From positions 1 to 49,537 of the forward strand of contig CAAGKD010000133.1 of NCBI GenBank assembly GCA_900770335.1: 49,537 nucleotides of DNA, in the 5' to 3' direction. Shown piece by piece: positions 1-7,465 of the stretch. Source of the DNA: an uncultured Sutterella sp. (GTDB lineage Bacteria > Pseudomonadota > Gammaproteobacteria > Burkholderiales > Burkholderiaceae_F). Numbering within the stretch: the stretch's first letter is position 1; every line of letters starts with the position of its first letter. The notes under the pieces were generated by a model. That model saw only the letters and a list, made by a program, of their open reading frames with translations, was not told the DNA's origin and ran no database searches. The position numbers and the translations under genes were made by a program.

Positions 1-18
1 CGCCGCGGCCTTTTTTTT
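1..18 (+). terminator. Right half of a possible terminator of an upstream gene
   Basis: A GC-rich segment (CGCCGCGGCC) is followed directly by eight T residues (11-18). This is what the descending arm and U-tract of a rho-independent terminator read rightward look like. The ascending arm would lie outside the window, so the hairpin cannot be confirmed. Confidence 0.35.
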
Positions 19-27
19 GCGCCCTGT

Positions 28-39
28 CCCCCCCCCCCC
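28..39. repeat. Homopolymer tract of 12 C
   Basis: Twelve uninterrupted C residues lie 26 bases beyond the stop codon of the minus-strand acyltransferase gene. A tract of the same length occurs at 49515-49526 near the other end of the window. Such tracts are prone to slippage and to sequencing or assembly error. No reading frame I trust crosses this one. Confidence 0.9.
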
Positions 40-65
40 AGAGCCTCAGCCGGACTCCTTCGGGC

Positions 66-917
66 TCAGCCGCGGCGCGTCTCATGCACGCCCGCGGCGC
101 GCAGGCGCTCGGCGCGCTCGCGCTCCATCCGGGCGGTGGCGTCGGGCCAGCCGAGGGCCGCGGACATGACGCGCGAGGCCTGCGCCGAAAGCTCGCGGCG
201 CTCGACGCCGTCCGCGGGAATCGGATCGAGCACCGTCACCTCGGCGCCGAGCCCCCTCGAGAAGACGATGCGCTTGAGCACCGTCCAGAGCGACTGATGC
301 GCGTAGGAGGGAATCACCGAAGTTTCGCCGTCCTGCGTGTAGCGGATCGTGACGGGCAGCACCTCGACGCCTCCGGCGGGCATGCACTCGGCGCCTGCAG
401 CCGCGAAGAGGTTCGCGTGGAAGGGCAGGAGCCGGTCACCCGGCCCTGTCGTCCCCTCGGGGAAGAAGAGCACGTTCGAGCCCTCGCGCATCGCTGCGGC
501 CATGGCCTCGGCCACCTCAAGCACGGCGCGCTTACGCGAGCGATCGATGTAGATCGTGCCGACATGGGTCGTGATGGTGCCGAAGACCGGCCAGGAGCCG
601 ATCTCCTTCTTCGCGATGAAGCGCACGGGCAGGATCGAGTCGAGGATGAAGATGTCAAGGAACGAGATGTGGTTGGCGCTCACGAGGTACCCCGGCGCCC
701 CCTCGCGGGCGCCGAGCGTCGCAGAGGCGTCCGGAACGCGTCCGCGCACCGTGACGCGCATGCCGAGCGCCCGCGGGATGACCGGAGCGAGGAAGCGGAT
801 GATCCGGGCGCGCCTCTTCGGGCCGGCGAGCGGCAGCAGGCACGTCGCGGCGAAGAAGACGACGATCGTGAGAAGGAGCAGGACGAGGAGCCTCCAGCAG
901 CCGATGATCGCGCGCAT
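66..917 (-). CDS. plsC: 1-acyl-sn-glycerol-3-phosphate acyltransferase (PlsC family)
   Basis: This 283-residue membrane enzyme should transfer an acyl chain from acyl-ACP or acyl-CoA to lysophosphatidic acid, giving phosphatidic acid for phospholipid synthesis at the inner membrane. The N-terminus holds a hydrophobic anchor (about residues 8-30). The family signature HX4D is present as NHISFLD (82-88, His83 and Asp88), followed by the phosphate-binding block FIAKKE (100-105) and FPEGTT (152-157). The length is normal for the family. The gene starts 3 bp after the ruvX stop on the same strand, so the two are probably cotranscribed. PlsC-like proteins also include ornithine-lipid and lyso-lipid acyltransferases, so substrate specificity is inferred from family only. 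Confidence 0.85.
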   Translation of the reverse strand: MRAIIGCWRLLVLLLLTIVVFFAATCLLPLAGPKRRARIIRFLAPVIPRALGMRVTVRGRVPDASATLGAREGAPGYLVSANHISFLDIFILDSILPVRFIAKKEIGSWPVFGTITTHVGTIYIDRSRKRAVLEVAEAMAAAMREGSNVLFFPEGTTGPGDRLLPFHANLFAAAGAECMPAGGVEVLPVTIRYTQDGETSVIPSYAHQSLWTVLKRIVFSRGLGAEVTVLDPIPADGVERRELSAQASRVMSAALGWPDATARMERERAERLRAAGVHETRRG

Positions 918-920
918 GAC

Positions 921-1340
921 TCAGCCCTCCCCGCGGAGCGCCGCCGCTTCCGCCTCGCGAAAGTGCTGCTCGAGGATGACGCGCGCAGCCTCGTCGTCGA
1001 TGCGGTTCCGGCCGTCGGCGACCTCGACCGAGGAGAAGCGCTCGTCGACCGTGGCGACGGGAAGCCGGAACCGGCCGCCGAGCTGTCGGGCGAAGCGCTC
1101 GCAGCGCGCCGTGAGGCTCGAGGGCGCGCCGTCGCCCATGCGCGGCACGCCTGCGACGAGGTAGGCGGGCCGCCACTCCCTCACGAGCGGCTCGATGCCC
1201 GCCCAGCGCGCCTCGTTGGTGGTCGCGTCGAGAATCGCAAGCGCGCGCGCCGACCGCGTGAGCGTGTTGCCGACCGCGACGCCGGTCCTCGCGAGGCCGA
1301 AGTCAAAGGCGAGCACGACGCCCTGGGGAAGTTCCTTCAT
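921..1340 (-). CDS. ruvX: Putative pre-16S rRNA nuclease / Holliday junction resolvase-like RuvX (YqgF)
   Basis: The 139-residue protein has the RNase H-like YqgF fold: first acidic residue in AFDFGLARTGVAVG (Asp13), the VDERFSS block (Glu100) and a C-terminal DDEAARVIL block (Asp115/Asp116). Family members trim the 5' end of 16S rRNA precursor and are related to RuvC-type resolvases. The ATG at 1340 has a GGAG-type ribosome site just upstream. It is the first gene of a two-gene unit with the acyltransferase. In many proteobacteria ruvX follows yqgE; no yqgE is seen here. Upstream lies a 200-bp divergent control region shared with the ybaK-like gene. Confidence 0.9.
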   Translation of the reverse strand: MKELPQGVVLAFDFGLARTGVAVGNTLTRSARALAILDATTNEARWAGIEPLVREWRPAYLVAGVPRMGDGAPSSLTARCERFARQLGGRFRLPVATVDERFSSVEVADGRNRIDDEAARVILEQHFREAEAAALRGEG

Positions 1341-1540
1341 GGTCTGTCTCCGAATCGGAAGGAGGCTGCGGGCCGGCGCCGTCCGCCGGGATGCTCCGAC
1401 GGGCGTCCGCCGCCCTTGAATCGGCGTATTCTAGGCGCGCGGCATGCGCGCCGGACCGCCCTGAAAAGGGGGTTTTGAACCCTCGGGCGGAGCGCGGCGG
1501 ACGCACGCATTTTCCCAATCCCCGGCAGGAGCCTCCCAGC

Positions 1541-2062
1541 ATGATCGAGAACGTTCTTGAGCGCCTCACGGCGCTCTTCACCGAAGGCAAGGCGCGCTTT
1601 CGCGTGGTGCATCACCCCGAGGCCGGTCAGTCGAGCCAGTCCGTGGCGGAGATCCGCGGCACCGAGCTCGGACAGGGCGCCAAGGCCCTGTGCTGCACCG
1701 TCAAGGGAAACGGCGTGAAAAAGCACGTCCTCGGCGTGCTTCCCGCGGACATGCAGGCGGACCTCACGAAGCTCGCCGCCGCCGTCGGCGGCCGCCGCGC
1801 TTCCCTCGCCTCGCCCGACGAGGTGATGGAGCTCACGGGCTGCATCTTCGGCGCCGTTCCGCCTGTGAGCCTGCACCCCGCCCTCGAGCTCATCTGCGAC
1901 CCGACGCTCTTCACGCGCTACGAGGAGCTCGCCTTCAACGCCGGACGCCGCGACGTCTCAATCATCATCAGCACCGAGGACTTCCGCCGGATCGTGAATC
2001 CGAAGACCGCGGACTTCCTGCGCGACCCCGCCCCCGCGACAGAGGCGCCCAAGCAGGCCTGA
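1541..2062 (+). CDS. YbaK/EbsC-family aminoacyl-tRNA deacylase-like protein
   Basis: This 173-residue protein matches the YbaK/ProX editing-domain family, which hydrolyses mischarged aminoacyl-tRNAs such as Cys-tRNA(Pro). Recognisable parts are the N-terminal helix, the pocket strand ending in KALCCTVKG with the conserved lysine, the segment around SLASPDEVMELTGCIFGAVPPV (central glycine/proline loop), and the C-terminal block with FNAGRRDVSIII. I chose the ATG at 1541 over upstream in-frame starts because an AGGAG site precedes it and homology begins there. It heads a probable unit with the two DUF2721 genes, 19 bp upstream of the next ATG. The exact tRNA substrate is unknown; this branch may also act on other mischarged tRNAs. 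Confidence 0.8.
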   Translation: MIENVLERLTALFTEGKARFRVVHHPEAGQSSQSVAEIRGTELGQGAKALCCTVKGNGVKKHVLGVLPADMQADLTKLAAAVGGRRASLASPDEVMELTGCIFGAVPPVSLHPALELICDPTLFTRYEELAFNAGRRDVSIIISTEDFRRIVNPKTADFLRDPAPATEAPKQA

Positions 2063-2081
2063 CGGAGGGAGGGCGCAGGCC

Positions 2082-2534
2082 ATGGACTTCTTCGCTGACC
2101 TTCTGACGAATTCGCTCACGCCGATCACGCTCATCTCGGGCGTCGGACTGATGCTCCTGTGCATGGTGGCGCGCTACAACCACACGACGGACCGCGTCCG
2201 GGAGCTCCTCGCGCGGCGCGAGTCCGGCGGCCGAGCGAGCGAGCCGGCCATCGACCGCGAGATCCGGCTCATCTTCCGGCGCTCGCGGTACCTGAGAAAC
2301 GCCATGCTCTGCCTCGTGCTCTCGGACATGTGCTCGGGGCTCCTTGTCGTGACGAACGTCCTCGCGCACCTTTCCGCGGTCAACCTCGTCCTCGCCTCCT
2401 CGCTCTGGCTCGCCCTCGCGCTCGTGCTGATCATCGCCTCGTGCGCCTATTTCAGCCTCGAGGTGCGCACGTCGCTCTTCGCGCTGCGCATGGCGATCGA
2501 GCATCTGCCCGGCAAGTCCAGGCTTCCGATCTGA
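2082..2534 (+). CDS. DUF2721 family membrane protein, first copy
   Basis: The 150-residue protein opens with the DUF2721 hallmark LTPITLISGVGLMLL followed by a conserved arginine/asparagine-rich cytoplasmic stretch (ARYNHTTDRVREL). Two further hydrophobic segments lie at about residues 75-97 and 103-125, giving a three-helix integral membrane protein. No biochemical function is established for the family. A strong purine-rich ribosome site (GGAGGGAGGG) precedes the ATG. The next gene is a clear paralogue. Confidence 0.8.
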   Translation: MDFFADLLTNSLTPITLISGVGLMLLCMVARYNHTTDRVRELLARRESGGRASEPAIDREIRLIFRRSRYLRNAMLCLVLSDMCSGLLVVTNVLAHLSAVNLVLASSLWLALALVLIIASCAYFSLEVRTSLFALRMAIEHLPGKSRLPI

Positions 2535-2548
2535 AGGAGAACGCCGCG

Positions 2549-3055
2549 ATGATCTCGATCACCGAATTCAATCAGTCGCTCGCCATGGCGCTCGGCCCGA
2601 TCACGCTCATCTCGGGCGTGGGCCTTCTGATGATCTGCATGACGAACCGCTACAACCATGCGACGAACCGCATCCGGCAGCTGATGGCCAAGCGCCCGGC
2701 GATCTCGTCAAAGGACGATCGGCTCAGGGGGATCCTCGACAAGGAGATCGACCTCCTCTACGCGGGCGCGGCGCTCCTGCGCCGCGGCATGCTCTCCGTG
2801 GCCCTTTCTGCGCTCGTCTCCGCGCTTCTCGTCGCAGTGAGCGTCGGCGGACATTTCCTCGCGCTCAACCTCTCCGACATCGAGAGCGTTCTTCTTGTGG
2901 CGGCGACGCTTCTCATCGTGCTCTCGGCGCTTTTCTTCTCGGGCGAGATCTGCATCTCGCTCAGGGCGCTCGGACTCGCCGTGGAGAACGCCGCAGCCGA
3001 AGCGGACGAAGCGGCCGGAGCCGCCGGAGCGGACGCTCCAGCTCCCCGTCAGTAG
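2549..3055 (+). CDS. DUF2721 family membrane protein, second copy
   Basis: This 168-residue protein repeats the signature of its neighbour: GPITLISGVGLLMI followed by MTNRYNHATNRIRQLMAKR, then two hydrophobic segments and an acidic, Ala/Pro-rich tail. It begins 14 bp after the first copy, with AAGGAG before the ATG, so the pair is very likely cotranscribed and arose by tandem duplication. A longer reading frame extends upstream in this phase but overlaps the first copy and lacks family similarity. Its stop codon region overlaps the end of the convergent phospholipase gene by 7 bp. Function unknown. Confidence 0.8.
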   Translation: MISITEFNQSLAMALGPITLISGVGLLMICMTNRYNHATNRIRQLMAKRPAISSKDDRLRGILDKEIDLLYAGAALLRRGMLSVALSALVSALLVAVSVGGHFLALNLSDIESVLLVAATLLIVLSALFFSGEICISLRALGLAVENAAAEADEAAGAAGADAPAPRQ

Positions 3056-5334
3056 CGGTAGCCCCAGAGAAGATAGAGCCCCGTTCCCTCGCCCGCGGTG
3101 CGGCCGAACGTGAACATGATCGGCCCGAAGAGGCTGTCAACGCCCACGTAGGCGGAGAGCGACCGCTGCCAGTCGCGGTCCTCCCCGCTGTGCGCCCCGC
3201 TCATGCCGGAGTTCCAGGCTCGGCCCGTCTCGGCCTGCATGCCGAGCCAGACCGGAACAGGAATCGCCGCGGGCATCCAGTCGGAGGCGTTGCGCGCGAG
3301 CGCCAGCCTTGCGTACTCGAGGCGCGACCCGGACCAGCGGCCGTAGGAGGCGCCGACCATGCGCCCGCCCCCGCCGAGCTGGAAGACGCCCGGAACGGGC
3401 GCGCGGCCCATCTTGCCCTCGAGGATCGCCGTCCAGCGGCCGACGCTCCATGGCACGAGCGCGTCGACCTCGAAGAGGTGCTCGCCGCCGGGAAGATCCT
3501 CCGAACCCTCGGTCACCCGCCCCTTGGCCAGGAGCCGGAAGCCCTTCGTCGGGAAGCTCACTGAGTCGAGCGTGTCGAGAAAGAGCTCCGCGCCGGCGTA
3601 GGGCACCTCCACGTCGTCCCAGGGCGGCTGCCCTGCGCCGATCTCGCGCTTCGTGCGCGTGGCGACCCAGCCCGTCGAGACGCCGACGTACCCGAGGCGC
3701 GCGAACTCCCAGCCCAGGAGGAGCTTTGCATCGAGCACCGCGTTGCGCCAGCGCGCGCTCGCCGTCTTCGAACCTCGCGCGTACACGTCGTAGGAGTGGC
3801 GCTCGTAGGAGACGCTCGGCTCGAAGAAGACCGGAACCGTCATGCCCAAGGGCTGGTAGAAATCCGAGAGGAAGCGCTGCGTCTCGCCCACCTGGATCTC
3901 GTTGCGCCACTCCGCCCCCCAGGCGTTGAGGAGCTCCCAGTTGTGCGCGAAGAGGAAGTTGAAGCTGCTCACGCTGTCAAAGTCCGATTCGATCGACCCG
4001 CCGAAGCGGATGCTCGAGCGCATGTGCTCGCGCTCCCTGGGCTCGAGCACGACGGAGGCCATGCCGCGGGGGCCGGGTTCGACGCGCCAGGTGATGCTGT
4101 CGAAGTACCCGTCGGCGAAGACGCTGCGCGCGGCGGCGTCAAGCTCCGCGACGGAGCGCTCCGCGCCGCGGCGGATGCCGGCGCTCTCAAGGATGCGCTC
4201 GTCGGCGATCCGCGCCTCGGGCGCGGCGTCGACCGAAACCGATGCGACGCGGACGCGATCGTTCTTGACGGGCGCGTAATGCGCCGAGCGCTCCTCGCTC
4301 CATGCGAGCCACTCGGCGCGAGGCCGGGCGAAGGCGCACAGGCGCCCGGCGGCCGCGCGGGCGGCGGCCTCGCCGCAGTCCATGATCTCGCGGCTCTTCT
4401 CGAGGTCCGCGGACGTGAGCTCCCCGAGGTCCGGCGTGATGAGGATGTCCCCTTCGCCCAGGCTCGCGAGCGAGGCGCTCACGTTCTGCTCGGTGAGTAG
4501 GTTCACCATCTGCGCCATGACGCCCACGACGTTGCCGAGCGCGTCGCGCCCCAAGAGGGGCGTGCCGACGTTGACCGCGATGATCACGTCCGCGCCCATC
4601 GAACGGGCGAGCGCGACGGGCAGGTTGTCGACGAGTCCGCCGTCAACGAGAAGCAGATCCCCCTTGCGCGCGGGCGCGAAGGCGCCCGGCACGGACATCG
4701 AGGCGCGCATTGCCTCGTGGAGCGTGCAGTCCTTCTGCATCACGACGCGCCTGCCCGTGACGAGGTCCGTCGCAGGCGCGGCGAAGGGCACGGCGAGCTC
4801 CGAAAGGTCCCGGACGCCGTCGACGGGTCTCGTCTCGCGGTTGAGGAAGAGCTCGAGCTCCTCGGAGGAGACGAAGGCCGTCGGGAGCCGGGGCGCGCCG
4901 TCCGGTCCGATCTCAATGCCGCGCGACGGAAGGCTCTTGTAGGCATCGGCCTTCCTGCGCCAGGAACGCATTCGGCGGTCGTCCCCGCCGGGCGAGAGCA
5001 TCCGGCTCCAGTCGACGCCCGTAACGGTGTCCTCGAGCTCGGCGACGGTGTAGCCCGCCGCATATGCCCCGCCGATCATCGAGCCCATGGAGGTTCCTGC
5101 GATGACGTCCACGCGCACGCCGAGCTCCTCGAGCACGCGCAGCACGCCCACATGGGCGAAGCCGCGCGCGCCGCCGCCGGAGAGCACGAGGCCGACGCAG
5201 GGCCGGCCCTGCGCGCGGCAGGCCGCACGCACCTCCTCGGGAGACTTCGCGGCGGCGCCTCCGCAGAGGAGGAGCCCGCCGAGCGCGAGCGCGGCGAGCG
5301 AGGCCGCGGCGACGCGGCGAAGGGACTGGTACAT
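3049..5334 (-). CDS. Patatin-like phospholipase with POTRA and beta-barrel (PlpD-like type Vd autotransporter)
   Basis: The 761-residue protein combines a signal peptide (about 1-29), a patatin lipase domain, a short POTRA-like segment and a C-terminal outer-membrane barrel. Lipase residues are visible: oxyanion loop GGGARG (53-58), nucleophile motif GTSMG (Ser82) and DGG (Asp231). The barrel region (roughly 430 to the end) is rich in alternating aromatic and polar residues and ends in an aromatic residue (WGYRY), as barrels inserted by Bam do. This order matches Pseudomonas PlpD and Fusobacterium FplA, type Vd systems in which the barrel exports the lipase. I placed the start at the ATG at 5334 because the signal peptide begins there. 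Monocistronic; divergent from galE and overlapping the DUF2721 gene by 7 bp tail to tail. Confidence 0.88.
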   Translation of the reverse strand: MYQSLRRVAAASLAALALGGLLLCGGAAAKSPEEVRAACRAQGRPCVGLVLSGGGARGFAHVGVLRVLEELGVRVDVIAGTSMGSMIGGAYAAGYTVAELEDTVTGVDWSRMLSPGGDDRRMRSWRRKADAYKSLPSRGIEIGPDGAPRLPTAFVSSEELELFLNRETRPVDGVRDLSELAVPFAAPATDLVTGRRVVMQKDCTLHEAMRASMSVPGAFAPARKGDLLLVDGGLVDNLPVALARSMGADVIIAVNVGTPLLGRDALGNVVGVMAQMVNLLTEQNVSASLASLGEGDILITPDLGELTSADLEKSREIMDCGEAAARAAAGRLCAFARPRAEWLAWSEERSAHYAPVKNDRVRVASVSVDAAPEARIADERILESAGIRRGAERSVAELDAAARSVFADGYFDSITWRVEPGPRGMASVVLEPREREHMRSSIRFGGSIESDFDSVSSFNFLFAHNWELLNAWGAEWRNEIQVGETQRFLSDFYQPLGMTVPVFFEPSVSYERHSYDVYARGSKTASARWRNAVLDAKLLLGWEFARLGYVGVSTGWVATRTKREIGAGQPPWDDVEVPYAGAELFLDTLDSVSFPTKGFRLLAKGRVTEGSEDLPGGEHLFEVDALVPWSVGRWTAILEGKMGRAPVPGVFQLGGGGRMVGASYGRWSGSRLEYARLALARNASDWMPAAIPVPVWLGMQAETGRAWNSGMSGAHSGEDRDWQRSLSAYVGVDSLFGPIMFTFGRTAGEGTGLYLLWGYRY

Positions 5335-5477
5335 CGGTGAATCCTGGAAAGGCGACGAAAAGGGCATGCGTTTGCGCGCCCCGGCCGGGCGGGCGACAAT
5401 GCGGGCGGCTCGCCGGGCCCGCGCATCATGCGGCCCCGGCGCGAAACACCCCCGAGAATACCCAACAGGAGCGACCA

Positions 5478-6509
5478 ATGCGCGTACTTCTCACGGGCGG
5501 CATGGGCTTCATCGGCTCGCACACCGCCGTCGTGCTGCAGGAGGCCGGCCACGAGCCGGTGCTCTTTGACAACCTCTCCAACGCGGACCGCGGCGTGTCC
5601 GCGCGCATCGCGGCGATCACCGGACGCGCGCCGAAGTTCGTCGAGGGCGACATCCGCGACGAGGCCGCGCTCGAGCGCGTGCTCCGGGAGGAGCGCATCG
5701 AGGCCGTCATCCACTTCGCCGGCCTCAAGGCCGTGGGCGAGTCGGTCGTCAAGCCCCTCGAGTACTACGACAACAACCTGATCGGCACGATCCGCCTCCT
5801 TGAGGCGATGCGCAGCGCCGGCGTGAAGCGCCTCATCTTCAGCTCGTCCTCGACCGTGTACGGCACGCCGAAGTCGCTGCCCCTGCGCGAGACGGATCCC
5901 ACAGGCGTCGCGACGAACCCCTACGGCCGCACGAAGCTGCAAATCGAAGAGATCCTCGCGGACCTCGCGAAGGCCGATCCCGAGTGGAGCGTCATCTGCC
6001 TGCGCTACTTCAACCCGATCGGCGCGCACCCTTCGGGACTGATCGGCGAGGATCCCAACGGCATCCCGAACAACCTCCTGCCCTACGTCGCTCGCGTCGC
6101 CAGCGGCCGCCTGCCCTTCCTGCGCGTCTTCGGCAACGACTACGACACCCCGGACGGCACGGGCGTGCGCGACTTCATCCACGTGATGGACCTCGCGCGC
6201 GGCCACGCCGCCGCCCTGCCCTACTGCCTCTCGCACGAGGGCTGGCGCGCCGTCAACTTGGGCTGCGGGCGCGGCTACAGCGTCCTTGAGGTCGTCGCCG
6301 CCTTCGAGAAGGCCTCAGGCCGCAAGATTCCCGTCGAGACGGCTCCGCGCCGCGCGGGCGACATCGCCGCGAACTGGTGCGATCCGGCGCTCGCGCTCGA
6401 GCTCTTCGGCTGGCGAGCAGAGCTTTCGATCGACGACATGTGCCGCGACGCCTGGCGGTTCGAATGCATGCGCGCCGAGGAGCTTCGCAAGGCCGGAAGT
6501 CAATCCTGA
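5478..6509 (+). CDS. galE: UDP-glucose 4-epimerase
   Basis: The 343-residue short-chain dehydrogenase/reductase interconverts UDP-glucose and UDP-galactose with tightly bound NAD, supplying UDP-galactose for surface polysaccharide. It shows the NAD-binding GGMGFIGSH near the N-terminus, the SSSSTVYG catalytic block, the YGRTK catalytic Tyr/Lys motif, and GalE-typical RYFNPIGAHPSG and DGTGVRDFIHVMDLA. Its length is standard. The ATG at 5478 has AGGAG nine bases upstream. The gene stands alone, divergent from the phospholipase and convergent with the RmlD-like gene, whose annotated end overlaps it by 10 bp. No other gal or sugar-nucleotide genes are adjacent. Confidence 0.95.
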   Translation: MRVLLTGGMGFIGSHTAVVLQEAGHEPVLFDNLSNADRGVSARIAAITGRAPKFVEGDIRDEAALERVLREERIEAVIHFAGLKAVGESVVKPLEYYDNNLIGTIRLLEAMRSAGVKRLIFSSSSTVYGTPKSLPLRETDPTGVATNPYGRTKLQIEEILADLAKADPEWSVICLRYFNPIGAHPSGLIGEDPNGIPNNLLPYVARVASGRLPFLRVFGNDYDTPDGTGVRDFIHVMDLARGHAAALPYCLSHEGWRAVNLGCGRGYSVLEVVAAFEKASGRKIPVETAPRRAGDIAANWCDPALALELFGWRAELSIDDMCRDAWRFECMRAEELRKAGSQS

Positions 6510-7465
6510 GTTGCCCCGATTGCAAAGCGGCTCCGCAGAAAATTATCCACGGAATTATCCACAGATTCCGGCCAGAAAAAATCGGATTTTGTCCAAAAAA
6601 ATCCTTGCTGTTCACTGATGAGCCGGCAATTCTCCGGCTGACTGTCCACATGCGCGCGCACACCGGCGAGCGCGCCGGCCGCCCGGACGAGCCTCGCTCG
6701 CTCTGGGCGGTCGCGCATCAGGGGTGACGATGCGGCGCGCCTGAGCGTGTGAAGCGCCAGGGCTCGGCGCGAGACGAAGGGCCCCTCGGGCGCGAAGTGA
6801 AGCGTCTTCGTCCTCCCGGGCTCCAGCGCCCGCAGGCCGCCCCCGGCGATCATCTCCGCGCACCAGGCCGCGAGCGACTCGTAGGAGGTCGGCCGCCCGT
6901 ACTGGTTGACCCGCATGCTCCTCAGGCGCCCCGAGAGGGCGAGCTCGAGGACGCGCGCGGGGAACCCCTGCGGCTCGGTCTCGGAGAAGAGCCAGCCCGC
7001 GCGGACGATGAGCGCTCCGCAGGCCGTTCCCCGGACGGCGTCGCGCACGGCGCGCTCGCCGGCGAGCTTGGTGCGCCCGTATGCGCCCTGCGGAAGCGTG
7101 CGGTCCGATGAGGAGAGCCCCCGCCGGCCGCCCCCCGAGAAGACGTAGTCGGTCGAAAAGTGAAGGATCGGAGCGCCCCAGCGCGCGGCCGCCCGCGCGG
7201 CGCCCCGCGGGGCGAGGACGTTCCCCGCCCGCGCCTCGCGGCGATGCCGCTCCGCTCCGGCCACGTCCGTCCAGGCCGCGGCGCAGACGACGGCGTCGGG
7301 CCGGCCGCCCGGCAGGCGATCTCCCGCGGCGAGGAGCGCCTCGACCGAAGCCGCGTCCGCCTCCTCGCGCGAGAGCGCCAGCACGACGACCCCGCGCGCG
7401 GAGAGCGCCCGGGCGAGCGCGCGGCCGAGGCGGCCCGCGCCTCCCGCGATCAGCACGCCGCTCAT
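6500..7465 (-). CDS. RmlD-like NAD(P)-dependent sugar reductase with unusual C-terminal tail
   Basis: This 321-residue protein resembles dTDP-4-dehydrorhamnose reductase: Rossmann start GGAGRLGRALA, the block STDYVFSG, and the catalytic YGRTKLAGE (Tyr/Lys). The family end would be expected near residue 280-290. The remaining residues are encoded by an AT-rich stretch (about 6510-6620) and are unlike the family, which suggests that the original stop was lost. The gene overlaps the end of uvrA by 4 bp (ATGA), so it is translationally coupled to it. No rmlA, rmlB or rmlC is nearby, so a role in dTDP-rhamnose synthesis is uncertain; it could reduce another sugar nucleotide or be decaying. Confidence 0.7.
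   Translation of the reverse strand: MSGVLIAGGAGRLGRALARALSARGVVVLALSREEADAASVEALLAAGDRLPGGRPDAVVCAAAWTDVAGAERHRREARAGNVLAPRGAARAAARWGAPILHFSTDYVFSGGGRRGLSSSDRTLPQGAYGRTKLAGERAVRDAVRGTACGALIVRAGWLFSETEPQGFPARVLELALSGRLRSMRVNQYGRPTSYESLAAWCAEMIAGGGLRALEPGRTKTLHFAPEGPFVSRRALALHTLRRAASSPLMRDRPERARLVRAAGALAGVRAHVDSQPENCRLISEQQGFFWTKSDFFWPESVDNSVDNFLRSRFAIGATQD
6541..6640. promoter_or_regulatory. AT-rich element with two tandem DnaA boxes
   Basis: Two DnaA-box-like 9-mers, TTATCCACG (6543-6551) and the consensus TTATCCACA (6555-6563), sit in a 12-bp direct repeat. They are followed by two similar A-tract segments (CCAGAAAAAATC near 6582 and TCCAAAAAAATCC near 6602), a hairpin with arms AGCCGG (6621-6626) and CCGGCT (6634-6639), and a weaker TGTCCACA-like site ending near 6650. 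The block is much richer in A+T than its surroundings. It resembles a minimal DnaA-binding and unwinding unit but lies inside the 3' end of the RmlD-like frame. Whether it functions is unknown. Confidence 0.5.

Noticed and set aside
6541..6640. Chromosomal oriC
   Set aside because: Only two good boxes, no dnaA, dnaN, gyrB, rpmH or parAB nearby, and genes converge on the site rather than diverge. Kept only as a DnaA-box element.
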